Of a DNA stretch of 64,000 bases, positions 41,810 through 49,808 are shown piece after piece. Position 1 is the stretch's first letter; every line of letters starts with the position of its first letter. Position numbers and translations under genes: made by a program. The notes beneath the pieces are model-generated. The model saw only the letters and a list, made by a program, of their open reading frames with translations, searched no databases and had not been told where the DNA came from. This stretch comes from Lachnospiraceae bacterium G11. GTDB lineage: Bacteria; Bacillota; Clostridia; Lachnospirales; Lachnospiraceae. Where the stretch lies: contig FMWZ01000012.1 in the NCBI GenBank assembly GCA_900103495.1, forward strand, positions 62,001-126,000, written 5' to 3'.

Positions 41810-42538
41810 ATGAGCAAAATCTACGTAGTTGGAATCGGCCCCGGGGATCCTGAAATGATGACCCTTCAGGCCAGGGAAGCTTTGGAAAAAAGCGACATAA
41901 TAGTAGGTTACAAGGCTTACATCGATCTTGTGAAAGACGAGTTTGCCGGAAAAGAATTCTTCGAAAACGGCATGCGGGGAGAGATAGAACGCTGTGAAAA
42001 ATGCGTAGAGTTCTCCAAAGCCGGCAAAACTGTGGCACTAATCTGCAGCGGAGATGCGGGAGTTTACGGAATGGCTTCCCCTCTTCTTGAGGTAGCCGAA
42101 AGGGAGGGCTTTCACGATGTGGAAGTAATTCCCGGAGTTACTGCAGCTCTAAGCGGAGCCGCAGTTCTTGGGGCGCCTTTGGGACATGATTTTTGCCTTA
42201 TCAGTTTAAGCGATCTTTTGACTCCCTGGGAGCAGATTGAAAAAAGACTGATATGCGCGGCAGAAGGTGATTTTTGCATTGCCATTTACAATCCGGCAAG
42301 CCACAAGAGAGCGGACTATCTAAAGAGAGCCTGCGAAATTCTTCTTACTGTATTACCCGCCGATACGGCCTGTGGATACGTGAGAAACATCGGAAGGGAA
42401 GGCAGCGAAAAGGTGGTCTGCACCCTGGGAGAACTTGGAAGCCGGCCGGTTGATATGTTTGTTACGGTATTTATAGGAAACAGGTTTACCAGATTTGTGG
42501 GAGAAGGCCTTGTTACGCCAAGGGGATACAAACTATGA
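41810..42538 (+). CDS. cbiH: Cobalt-precorrin-3 C17-methyltransferase
   Basis: 242 residues, SAM-dependent ring-contracting enzyme. YVVGIGPGDPEMMTLQA, GYKAYIDLV, ICSGDAGVYGMASPLLEV, VIPGVTAALSGAAVLGAPLGHDFCLISLSD and FCIAIYNPASHKRADYL are typical of CbiH/CobJ. Two bases after cbiG and overlapping the next gene by four. Confidence 0.95.
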   Translation: MSKIYVVGIGPGDPEMMTLQAREALEKSDIIVGYKAYIDLVKDEFAGKEFFENGMRGEIERCEKCVEFSKAGKTVALICSGDAGVYGMASPLLEVAEREGFHDVEVIPGVTAALSGAAVLGAPLGHDFCLISLSDLLTPWEQIEKRLICAAEGDFCIAIYNPASHKRADYLKRACEILLTVLPADTACGYVRNIGREGSEKVVCTLGELGSRPVDMFVTVFIGNRFTRFVGEGLVTPRGYKL

Positions 42539-44532
42539 GAAAAATTCTGATTTTTTCAGGAACAACTGAAGGAAGAACCATCTCGGAAGCTTTGTCAGGA
42601 AACAATATCTCACATTACGTCTGCGTTGCAGGCGAATATGGCAAGGAGATGATGAGATCAGACGATTTTGCCAAAGTTCATGTGGGAAGAATGGATGAGG
42701 CGCAGATGTCGGAATTTCTGGGTAAGGAGGGCTTTGATAAGACCTCTTTAATAGTTGACGCCACCCACCCCTATGCCACGGAGGTTACCGCAAACATTAA
42801 GACGGCGGCGGGAAAACTTGGGGCGACCTACCTTCGAATTGCCAGGAAGGCTGCAGATATGAAAGACGGGAACATAAAAGAGTACCGGGATATTGAAAGC
42901 TGCGGCAAAGCCCTTGATAAGCTTGAAGGCAACATTCTTTTGACCACGGGAAGCAAGGAACTAAAGACATACTGCGAAAGCGTCTCAAAGGAGACTAAAA
43001 AGAGAACTTATGTCAGGGTTCTTCCGTCGACGGAGAGCCTTGAAATCTGCACCTCCTGCGGAATTGAATCAGACCATATAATTGCCATGCACGGTCCTTT
43101 TTCCGTGGATTTAAACCGTGCATTGATGCAGCAATATAATATATCTCACCTTGTAACCAAGAACAGTGGAAGCGTCGGAGGCTTTGAAGCCAAGGCAGAC
43201 GCGGCTTTAAGCTTTGGTGCCATGGTGCACGTTCTGGCACGGCCATCAGAGGAGAAGGGCATAAGTGTGGAGGAGGCACTTGGCATTATTCTTGGGAAAG
43301 ATTATAAGGGGGATGCGAGAGTAAACGTGACCCTAGTGGGTCTTGGAATGGGACATGAGAAAAATGAGACGGTGGAAGTCTCACATGCCATAAATGCCGC
43401 AGATGTGGTATTTGGCGCAAAGAGACTTGTGAAAAACATCAAAGTTTCGAAAAAGTACGAGATGTACAAGCCTTCGGATATTATTCCTGTTCTGGGAAAG
43501 GAAAGGCCGGAAAACGCGGTCATTGTCTTCTCAGGAGATACGGGTTTTTACAGCGGAGCAAAGAATTTCGCTTCTGAGCTTGCTGCCTCAGATTTAAATG
43601 CGAATGTGACAGTCCTTCCCGGAATTTCATCCTTTGCATATCTTTCCGCAAAGGTTAAGGAAAGCTATGAAGATGCGGTGCTTTTAAGCCTTCATGGCAA
43701 AAATACCCCTAAGGACATTAACGGACTTTGCTATAAATTAAGATATAACAGAAAGGTTTTTGCCCTTTTATCCGACGCATCGGATGTGAGGGAAACCGCA
43801 GGAATCCTAAAGAGGCGAAATCATGAAATCACCGTGATTGCCGGAATCAATCTTTCCTATGAAGAGGAAGAGATAAGGGTTATGGATCTGGAGGAGGCGG
43901 AAAACTTTGAGGCAAAGGGAGTTATAACCGCTCTCTTTATCAATGAAGAGTTTGAAAGAAGGCCCGTGATCAACGTGCTTTCCGATGATGCCTTCACAAG
44001 ATCTGACGTGCCTATGACAAAGGAAAGCGTGCGCCACGAAAGCATAATTCGTCTGAACCTTAAGGAAGGAGACGTCCTTTATGATGTGGGCGGAGGCACG
44101 GGTTCTGTGGCTGTGGAGGCCGCAAACCTGGACCCCGGTATCAGCGTTTTCACAATAGAGAGAAACCACGACGCCTGCGATCTCATTGCGGCAAATATCA
44201 AAAGACACGGCACAGGCAATGTGACGGTTGTGGAGGGTGAAGCGACTGCAGCCCTTAAGAAAATGCCAAAGCCCGATGCGGTATTCATCGGCGGAAGCGG
44301 TGGGAATCTAAAGGAGATTATGAAGATTCTCACATCCAAAGGAAAGGGAATCCGCTATGTAATAAACGCTGTAAGCCTTGATACCATTACCGAGGCCAAC
44401 AAACTTATAGAGAAATACGAACCCTGGGACATCAGTATCACAGAGCTTTCGGTTAGCGAAAGCAGGAAGCTTGGCGCCCACAGACTTATGACGGCACAGA
44501 ATCCCGTGTGGATTTTTGCCTTTACAATTTGA
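42535..44532 (+). CDS. Trifunctional fusion CbiJ-CbiE-CbiT
   Basis: 665 residues with three enzymes in order. 1-245: cobalt-precorrin-6A reductase (ILIFSGTTEGRTISEAL, VDATHPYATEVTANI, VTKNSGSVGGFEAKADAA). 262-470: CbiE, C5-methyltransferase (VNVTLVGLGMG, VVFGAKRLVKNI, VIVFSGDTGFYSGA, VLPGISSFAYLSAK). 490-665: CbiT, C15-methyltransferase/decarboxylase (MTKESVRHESIIRLNLKEG, LYDVGGGTGSVAVEAA, VEGEATAALKKMPKPDAVFIGGSGG). CbiE-CbiT fusions (CobL) are well known; adding the reductase gives a channel for three successive steps. Confidence 0.93.
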   Translation: MRKILIFSGTTEGRTISEALSGNNISHYVCVAGEYGKEMMRSDDFAKVHVGRMDEAQMSEFLGKEGFDKTSLIVDATHPYATEVTANIKTAAGKLGATYLRIARKAADMKDGNIKEYRDIESCGKALDKLEGNILLTTGSKELKTYCESVSKETKKRTYVRVLPSTESLEICTSCGIESDHIIAMHGPFSVDLNRALMQQYNISHLVTKNSGSVGGFEAKADAALSFGAMVHVLARPSEEKGISVEEALGIILGKDYKGDARVNVTLVGLGMGHEKNETVEVSHAINAADVVFGAKRLVKNIKVSKKYEMYKPSDIIPVLGKERPENAVIVFSGDTGFYSGAKNFASELAASDLNANVTVLPGISSFAYLSAKVKESYEDAVLLSLHGKNTPKDINGLCYKLRYNRKVFALLSDASDVRETAGILKRRNHEITVIAGINLSYEEEEIRVMDLEEAENFEAKGVITALFINEEFERRPVINVLSDDAFTRSDVPMTKESVRHESIIRLNLKEGDVLYDVGGGTGSVAVEAANLDPGISVFTIERNHDACDLIAANIKRHGTGNVTVVEGEATAALKKMPKPDAVFIGGSGGNLKEIMKILTSKGKGIRYVINAVSLDTITEANKLIEKYEPWDISITELSVSESRKLGAHRLMTAQNPVWIFAFTI

Positions 44533-44557
44533 TTTGCAGACCGATTTGGATTGAGAT

Positions 44558-46024
44558 ATGGGAAAGAACAGTTCTCTGGATGAAAGGAAACTTAAGAGCG
44601 CTCATATAAGCAGGGTAATGCTGGCAGCCCCGAAAAGCGGAAGCGGCAAGACCCTGATAACCTGCGCCCTTTTGGAGACCTTAAAGACCGGGGGATTGGC
44701 CCCCCGTTCCTTTAAGTGCGGCCCCGATTACATCGATCCCATGTTCCATAAGAAGGTTTTGGGAATCGATAACAAGAATCTTGACGCCTATTTTGCAGGT
44801 GTTCAGGGAGTCAAAAGAATTCTTGGGGAAAGTGGAGAAGGATACGCTGTTTTAGAAGGGGTAATGGGACTTTATGACGGCCTTAATGTGGCGACTTTGG
44901 AGGGCTCATCCTACGAGATAGCATCCCTGACAAAGACCCCTGTTATTCTTATTGTTGATGCTTCAAGCGTCGGTAAAACCGTAATTTCCTCCATTAAAGG
45001 AATTCTTTTGGACGATAAGGAAGGCCTTATCAAAGGAATTATTCTTAATAAAATCAGCGAAAATTTCTACAAGAGCCTTGCCCCTGTTCTTAAGTCGGAG
45101 TTAGAGGATTCCGGCTTTGGGGCGAAAGTTCTTGGATTTATGCCAAAGGTGAAGGAGATAAACTTAGAGAGCCGACACCTTGGCCTTATAATGCCTGAAG
45201 AGCTTGATAATATTCAGGACATGATTAAGAAAGCTTCAGATGTCCTTTGTGAAAATGTGGATATGGATGCCCTTCTTGAATTGATGAAAGAAGCGGAACC
45301 TTTGACATATGAAGAAGCGGAAGTTAAGGGTTCAGACGCAAACTCAGAGGGCCTTACTTTGGCTGTTGCCTATGATGAGGCATTTTGTTTCTACTACAAG
45401 GAAAACCTTGAAATGTTTGAAAGAAGAAGAGTGAAGATTAAATATTTTTCACCCATTCATGATAAAGAAGTGCCCTCCGACGCTGACGGAATCCTTCTCG
45501 GAGGCGGCTATCCGGAGCTTCACCTCGAAGAACTTTCCGGAAACGAAACCATGCGTTCTTCCATACGTACAGCAATTGAATCCGGCCTTCCAAGCCTTGC
45601 CGAATGCGGCGGCTTCATCTATCTCCACCGGGCATGCGAAAGTAGGGCCGGCGTCGGATGTGACAGCCCCGGACAGTCCGGGGCTGTCACATTCCCCATG
45701 GCGGGGGTCGTGGACGGGGTCTGCAAGGATGCAGGCAAGCTGGTTCGCTTCGGATATATGGAACTTGAGTCCTGCAGGGATAATACCGGTTTCTACAACG
45801 CGGCAGCAGGCTTAAGGGGCCACGAGTTTCACTACTTTGACAGTACAGATAATGGCAGCGCCTTTGTGGCAAAGAAACCGAACAAAGATGTTAAATGGGA
45901 TTGCATGATAGCAAGAAATAACGGATTCTGGGGCTTTCCACATTTTTACTATGGTTCCAAGCCCGAATTTGTAGACGCTTTTATAGATAAGATGAGGGAG
46001 GTAAAGAATGGAAAACTCAAGTAG
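44558..46024 (+). CDS. cbiA: Cobyrinate a,c-diamide synthase, with repeat-derived insert
   Basis: 488 residues. P-loop APKSGSGKTLITCALLETL (about 23-42), FKCGPDYIDPMFH, LEGVMGLYDG, and a glutamine amidotransferase half with GILLGGGYPELH, SLAECGGFIYL (Cys about 350) and GHEFHYFD (His). A 40-bp palindromic repeat (45656-45695) encodes residues about 367-380 (CDSPGQSGAVTF) in a loop between GGFIYLHRACE and PMAGVVDGV; the frame is kept. It amidates the a and c side chains. Overlaps the Cys-rich gene by 17 bases. Confidence 0.93.
   Translation: MGKNSSLDERKLKSAHISRVMLAAPKSGSGKTLITCALLETLKTGGLAPRSFKCGPDYIDPMFHKKVLGIDNKNLDAYFAGVQGVKRILGESGEGYAVLEGVMGLYDGLNVATLEGSSYEIASLTKTPVILIVDASSVGKTVISSIKGILLDDKEGLIKGIILNKISENFYKSLAPVLKSELEDSGFGAKVLGFMPKVKEINLESRHLGLIMPEELDNIQDMIKKASDVLCENVDMDALLELMKEAEPLTYEEAEVKGSDANSEGLTLAVAYDEAFCFYYKENLEMFERRRVKIKYFSPIHDKEVPSDADGILLGGGYPELHLEELSGNETMRSSIRTAIESGLPSLAECGGFIYLHRACESRAGVGCDSPGQSGAVTFPMAGVVDGVCKDAGKLVRFGYMELESCRDNTGFYNAAAGLRGHEFHYFDSTDNGSAFVAKKPNKDVKWDCMIARNNGFWGFPHFYYGSKPEFVDAFIDKMREVKNGKLK
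45656..45695. repeat. Palindromic repeat inside cbiA
   Basis: GGATGTGACAGCCCCGGACA then GTCCGGGGCTGTCACATTCC, an almost perfect 40-bp palindrome. It shares the GTGACAGCCCCGGACAGTCC left part with the cbiD copy but is read in a different frame. Confidence 0.85.
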
Positions 46025-46244
46025 GTTTTTTGCAAATAAAGAATGCGAATACTACCCCTGCCACCAAATGGACGGGGACTTGAACTGCCTCTTTTGCTAC
46101 TGCCCGCTCTACCACCTTGAATCTTGCCCCGGCAACCCCACCTTCAAGGACAAGAACGGCAAGCGCATCAAGGTCTGCTCAGGCTGCACCTTCCCCCACC
46201 ATCCCGAAAACTACGACCAAATCATGGCCCTCTTGCGCAAATAG
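46008..46244 (+). CDS. Cysteine-rich small-domain protein
   Basis: 78 residues with nine cysteines in zinc- or cluster-like groups: NKECEYYPC, LNCLFCYCPLY, ESCPGN and VCSGC, then FPHHPENY. This matches the 'cysteine-rich small domain' that I recall from B12 operons of clostridia; its biochemical role is unknown. ATG 46008 lies inside cbiA (17-base overlap), so it is translationally coupled. Last gene of the operon; a palindromic repeat starts directly after its TAG. Confidence 0.85.
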   Translation: MENSSRFFANKECEYYPCHQMDGDLNCLFCYCPLYHLESCPGNPTFKDKNGKRIKVCSGCTFPHHPENYDQIMALLRK

Positions 46245-46286
46245 GTGCAGAATGGGGACAGTCCCAAATTGCACATAGTGTCGCAC

Positions 46287-46425
46287 AAAAAAGGTGCCGA
46301 TTCATATGTCTCGAGACACGCTTTCGCTCCGCTTCAGGCGTAGCCCTACTAAGCTCGTGAGAAACCTCGCTAAGTAGGAACGCCTTTCGAAGGGTCTCTA
46401 TGACATATGAATCGGCACCTTTTTT
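46287..46425. repeat. Nested hairpin A (139 nt)
   Basis: Perfect 24-bp outer stem: AAAAAAGGTGCCGATTCATA-TGTC and GACA-TATGAATCGGCACCTTTTTT. A second stem GAGAC/GTCTC (46313/46394) and an inner CCTACTAAGC/GCTAAGTAGG stem (about 46335-46378) follow. The T6 end makes it a plausible bidirectional terminator. Confidence 0.8.
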
Positions 46426-46480
46426 GCGCTCGGAAATGTAAAGCGGACAGGCCCAAATTGCACAATCTCTTTGCAAAAGA

Positions 46481-46619
46481 ATCGGTGGGTTGATGTTTTA
46501 CTAAGGTAGACTTTATCGAGCCGTCGGTACTTAGGTGCTGTCCTTTAGCACCTTATGTACCGCTACGTGCGAGATCTAAGTGCAAACGTGTCTACCGTGT
46601 AAAATATCAACCCACCGAT
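46481..46619. repeat. Nested hairpin B (139 nt)
   Basis: Outer stem ATCGGTGGGTTGATGTTTTAC (46481-46501) with 46599-46619, 20 of 21 pairs. Second stem GGTAGAC/GTCTACC (46505/46590). Inner hairpin GGTACTTAGGTGCT/AGCACCTTATGTACC at 46526-46561. Exactly the same length as hairpin A but no shared sequence. Confidence 0.8.
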
Positions 46620-46670
46620 GAAACTTTGTGCGACACTATGTGCAATTTGGGACTGTCCCCAACCTGCACC

Positions 46671-46700
46671 GTGCAATTTGGGACTGTCCCCAACCTGCAC
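46671..46700. repeat. Palindromic repeat unit next to the TIR gene stop
   Basis: GTGCAATTTGGGACTGTCCC then CAACCTGCAC; identical to the unit at 46640-46669. Read on the minus strand it starts directly after the TAG stop of the TIR gene. Confidence 0.9.
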
Positions 46701-49700
46701 CTAATCCAGGTTGTACTTGACGCGGTCCTGGGGGGTGAGTGCGGCCCCGGGGAATTCGTAAATGGCGTCGTCTAAAAGCGCCATGTAATCCTTGTAGGGG
46801 GCCTTGTAGATGGTGTAGCCTCGCTTCATAAGGAAGTAGCCGCCGCCGTTCTCCAAGGGAACGTAGATTGAGGCATTCTCAGGCGTTGCAAGAAGTCCGA
46901 AGGTTGCAGGCCTTTGGGGATCAGCCATCGTTTCGCCCAGAAGGTAGATATAGTAGCCGTCGCAGAGGGCCAGATGACCGCTGGCGTCAGCCACATAGTG
47001 GCTTATGCTTGAACTTGCGTCAAAAGAGTTTACTAGGTTCCTGTTTCGGAGATCATAGATTTTTACCTTAAGATCGTCACCCTGGTAAATCAGGAAACGA
47101 TCGTCATCCGTGAAGAATATGCCGCACTTCAGTTTCGAATAGAAGGGCAGCTCGTCTTCGATGTGGCCGGCAGCCGTATTAACCACTCTGAGAACTCCGT
47201 CCTTGCAGGCCATGGCAATCTTTGTGCCGTCGTGAGACAGCCTTAAATACTGCAGGTGGCTCAAATCCGAAAGGGCCCTAAGGTTCTCGTTATCGTACTC
47301 TTCCATGGACATATCGGAAACCCTGACTATTATAAGGCTTTTCCCGGGAAGAGTGATGTATATGAAATCGCCGTAGGGCGAAATTTCCGTATTTCCGATG
47401 ATGCCGTCGAATTCAGCCTGACCGATAAATTCCTTTTTTTCAAGGTCGAGTACAGCCACATTTCTTGACCGTCTAAGGACGTTGTATCGTCCGTCGTCGC
47501 TGCTTAGAATATCAAAATAAGCCTCATCCCCCTCAAGTCCCATATCGCTGTAGAGGATTTCCTCGGAGGTCCATTTTTCGGTGTCGATAATCCAAAGTCT
47601 GTCTTTCTCCCAGATGACATAGTTGTTTCCGAAGAAGGATTCCCCGGAAGCATAGGAATCATACGCTTCGTGGGTGTAGAGAAGCTTGCCGTCCAGGTCA
47701 CGGAAGCGGTAGGTGCCGGAATCATCCGTGACGAACCAGTCGCCCCTTCTTGAGGCGCTTCTTATATATTCACCCCTTGCATCGTCGGTAATCACGCTCA
47801 CATTGGGGCTTTCGTGGTATTTCAACAGGTAGATGTCGGATGATGAAGCGGCCCTTATCATAACCATGTGGTTGGCGATGATAAGATCCCTGATGGGAAG
47901 GCTTGTGGATATGGCATTGTCAGAGATAATACTTCCGTCGGTAAAATCGATTGTATCTAAATTTCCGTTTACATATCCAACGAATCCGTATTGATTGTCA
48001 CTTCTTAAGTTAAGGGATACGGCATCTGAAGGGAGATTCAATGAGGAGATTACGTCTCCTGTCAATTCATCGTAGCAAAATGCATTGCTTTCTATGGTCA
48101 AAACGATCTGTCTTGTATCAACCCCTGCTTCGTCGGTATACTGTCTGGCCTTCATATTGGAATCGAAGGTGGTAAGCCTTTTGATGAGATTTGGAACTTC
48201 CTTACTCCAGACCACTTTGCCTAAAGTGGGATCAATAAGGTCAAGATAGAAGCTCTTCACACCTTCTGTGATGAAATCGTCGTTACAGCTAAGAACCGCA
48301 ATGTTTCCTGCGGGTGTATAGCAGTATTCCAGAACCGAATCCATGGAAAGGGCTACTCTTTGTCCATTTTTCTCTGAGATGGAGAAGAATCCTAGGGAGG
48401 TTACATCTTCCTTTTCATCGTGGGTGGTGCATAAGAAGTATTTTCCGTCAGGAGAGGTTCTGGGTTTTGAGTAGAAAACCTGATCCTCCGGAAGAGTCAG
48501 GGTAAAGGATATTTCACCGGTTGAAAGATCGATGGCGTCCACAGTATCGTTTGCCACGCAAAAACCAAGGCCCATGTCTGAATCTGTCCAGCCGCTCTTG
48601 ATATAGTTCGTGGTGGGTGTGGAGTAAATCAGGTTTCCGTCATATCCGTATTTTTTGAAGGCTCTGTCGCACACCAAATAAACTCCGGTGCCGTCGGAGT
48701 TGGCATATTGCACTTCCTCAAGATAGTTGTCGTCGCCCACCGTGGGGGGAATCAGAACCTTTTGCTGCCAGTTCTTTGTGTCCCATACATAGACATTGCT
48801 TCCAAAGTCCTTGGTGGTTAGGAAGGCGCCGTCTGTGCTGATTTCCATATCTTCAAGAGAAAGCCTGTGGCCCAGGGTCCGGTCAAAGGCCATGGCGTAG
48901 CCAATGTCGTAGGTATGCATGATTTCACTTAAAGCATACTCTGCCTCGGGAACGAAGGGCCTTTCTTTGGCGATGCCATCCGGATAAAAGTTCGGATCCG
49001 GCAAAGCCTCCTTTGCCACAAGATAGGCATCCTGTCTTTTTCCTTCTGATAAAAGCTGCAGGGCCTCCTTAGCCAAAAACCTTGACTGATTCTTCTGTTT
49101 CTCAAAGTATTCGGCAGTTACTTCATCGGCAAGCTTGGTCTTCTCATCAGCCAAAGCTGCCTTTTCGTTGGCAAGCTTTTCCATTCGCTCCGCAACTTTT
49201 GCATTGTAGATACCAAAAGCTGCACCTGCGATTGCAACAACCAAGGCGCCTGCAGAAACAAGAGAGATTGTCCTTTTTATAATTCTTTCTCTGTGACGCT
49301 GCTTTAAATCGTCGTAGGAGCATCCAAGGAGAGGGGCGATGAGTCTTAAGATTTCGGTCTTAAACTTGGTGTTTCTCTCCTTTTTGGTTTCGCCTCTTAT
49401 GTCTGCGGCCAAAGGCTCCACATTGTTTCCTTCCCCGTCCGTAAGAAGAGCGGGAGGAAAGCTTTCATCAGGTTCGCCTTCAATTAGAACCGCCAGCACG
49501 TTGTCTCTCCCGTGCATCTTAATAAAAGCGTCAATCTCCTTCCCGACCCACTCGGATTCAGGGGTTCTGGGGGAGCAGATGACAATCAGCTTCTCAGATG
49601 AAGAAAGGGCTTCCGAGATGTTGTCGCTTAGGTTGCTTCCGATGGGAAGCTCCTCCTGATCTCTGAAAACCCTGGTGATTTTTTTCTTTTCAATTTTGGC

Positions 49701-49808
49701 CTTCACCGATTTTGGAACCCTGTAGGTTTCAAGGGCGGTGTGCACCTTCTTGGCAATCTCCATATCAAGAGGGGAATGCCTGTAGCTTATGAACGCATCG
49801 TACCTCAT
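46701..49808 (-). CDS. TIR-domain membrane protein with beta-propeller
   Basis: 1035 residues. Residues 1-165: TIR domain (RYDAFISYRHSPLDMEIAKKVHTAL, VFRDQEELPIGSNLSDNI, LIVICSPRTPESEWVGKEIDAFI; Glu91 is at the usual conserved acidic site). One membrane helix at about 179-201, a Lys/Glu/Ala coiled coil (about 203-245), a short helical repeat (RFLAKEALQLLSEGKRQDAYLVAKEALP), then about 700 residues of WD40-like propeller strands (KYFLCTTHDE, GKIAMACKDGVLRVV-type). The C-terminal part may face outside or be cytoplasmic, depending on topology. Its ATG overlaps the DHH gene stop (ATGA). Likely a sensor or scaffold; TIR NADase activity cannot be judged. Confidence 0.85.
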   Translation of the reverse strand: MRYDAFISYRHSPLDMEIAKKVHTALETYRVPKSVKAKIEKKKITRVFRDQEELPIGSNLSDNISEALSSSEKLIVICSPRTPESEWVGKEIDAFIKMHGRDNVLAVLIEGEPDESFPPALLTDGEGNNVEPLAADIRGETKKERNTKFKTEILRLIAPLLGCSYDDLKQRHRERIIKRTISLVSAGALVVAIAGAAFGIYNAKVAERMEKLANEKAALADEKTKLADEVTAEYFEKQKNQSRFLAKEALQLLSEGKRQDAYLVAKEALPDPNFYPDGIAKERPFVPEAEYALSEIMHTYDIGYAMAFDRTLGHRLSLEDMEISTDGAFLTTKDFGSNVYVWDTKNWQQKVLIPPTVGDDNYLEEVQYANSDGTGVYLVCDRAFKKYGYDGNLIYSTPTTNYIKSGWTDSDMGLGFCVANDTVDAIDLSTGEISFTLTLPEDQVFYSKPRTSPDGKYFLCTTHDEKEDVTSLGFFSISEKNGQRVALSMDSVLEYCYTPAGNIAVLSCNDDFITEGVKSFYLDLIDPTLGKVVWSKEVPNLIKRLTTFDSNMKARQYTDEAGVDTRQIVLTIESNAFCYDELTGDVISSLNLPSDAVSLNLRSDNQYGFVGYVNGNLDTIDFTDGSIISDNAISTSLPIRDLIIANHMVMIRAASSSDIYLLKYHESPNVSVITDDARGEYIRSASRRGDWFVTDDSGTYRFRDLDGKLLYTHEAYDSYASGESFFGNNYVIWEKDRLWIIDTEKWTSEEILYSDMGLEGDEAYFDILSSDDGRYNVLRRSRNVAVLDLEKKEFIGQAEFDGIIGNTEISPYGDFIYITLPGKSLIIVRVSDMSMEEYDNENLRALSDLSHLQYLRLSHDGTKIAMACKDGVLRVVNTAAGHIEDELPFYSKLKCGIFFTDDDRFLIYQGDDLKVKIYDLRNRNLVNSFDASSSISHYVADASGHLALCDGYYIYLLGETMADPQRPATFGLLATPENASIYVPLENGGGYFLMKRGYTIYKAPYKDYMALLDDAIYEFPGAALTPQDRVKYNLD

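Larger units (their letters stand above)
46245..46669. repeat. 425-bp composite palindrome with two nested 139-nt hairpins
   Basis: The left arm 46245-46289 and right arm 46625-46669 are 45-bp inverted repeats (43 of 45 match), each holding a GTGCA-family unit plus ATAGTGTCGCACAAA. Between them are hairpin A (46287-46425), a half repeat unit (46445-46463) and hairpin B (46481-46619). No coding potential is credible. It fills the gap between the convergent cobalamin operon and TIR gene. Hairpin A, framed by A6 and T6, may also serve as a two-way terminator. Confidence 0.85.

Noticed and set aside
43605-43625. A further repeat copy inside the CbiE region
   Set aside because: AATGTGACAGTCC matches only half of the unit, has no palindromic partner and encodes conserved CbiE residues (VTVLPGISS).
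46701-49808. TIR gene called as a phage-defence gene
   Set aside because: No recognised defence partner (such as a Thoeris ThsA-type effector) is adjacent, and similar TIR-propeller membrane proteins occur widely; kept only as a speculative signalling module.
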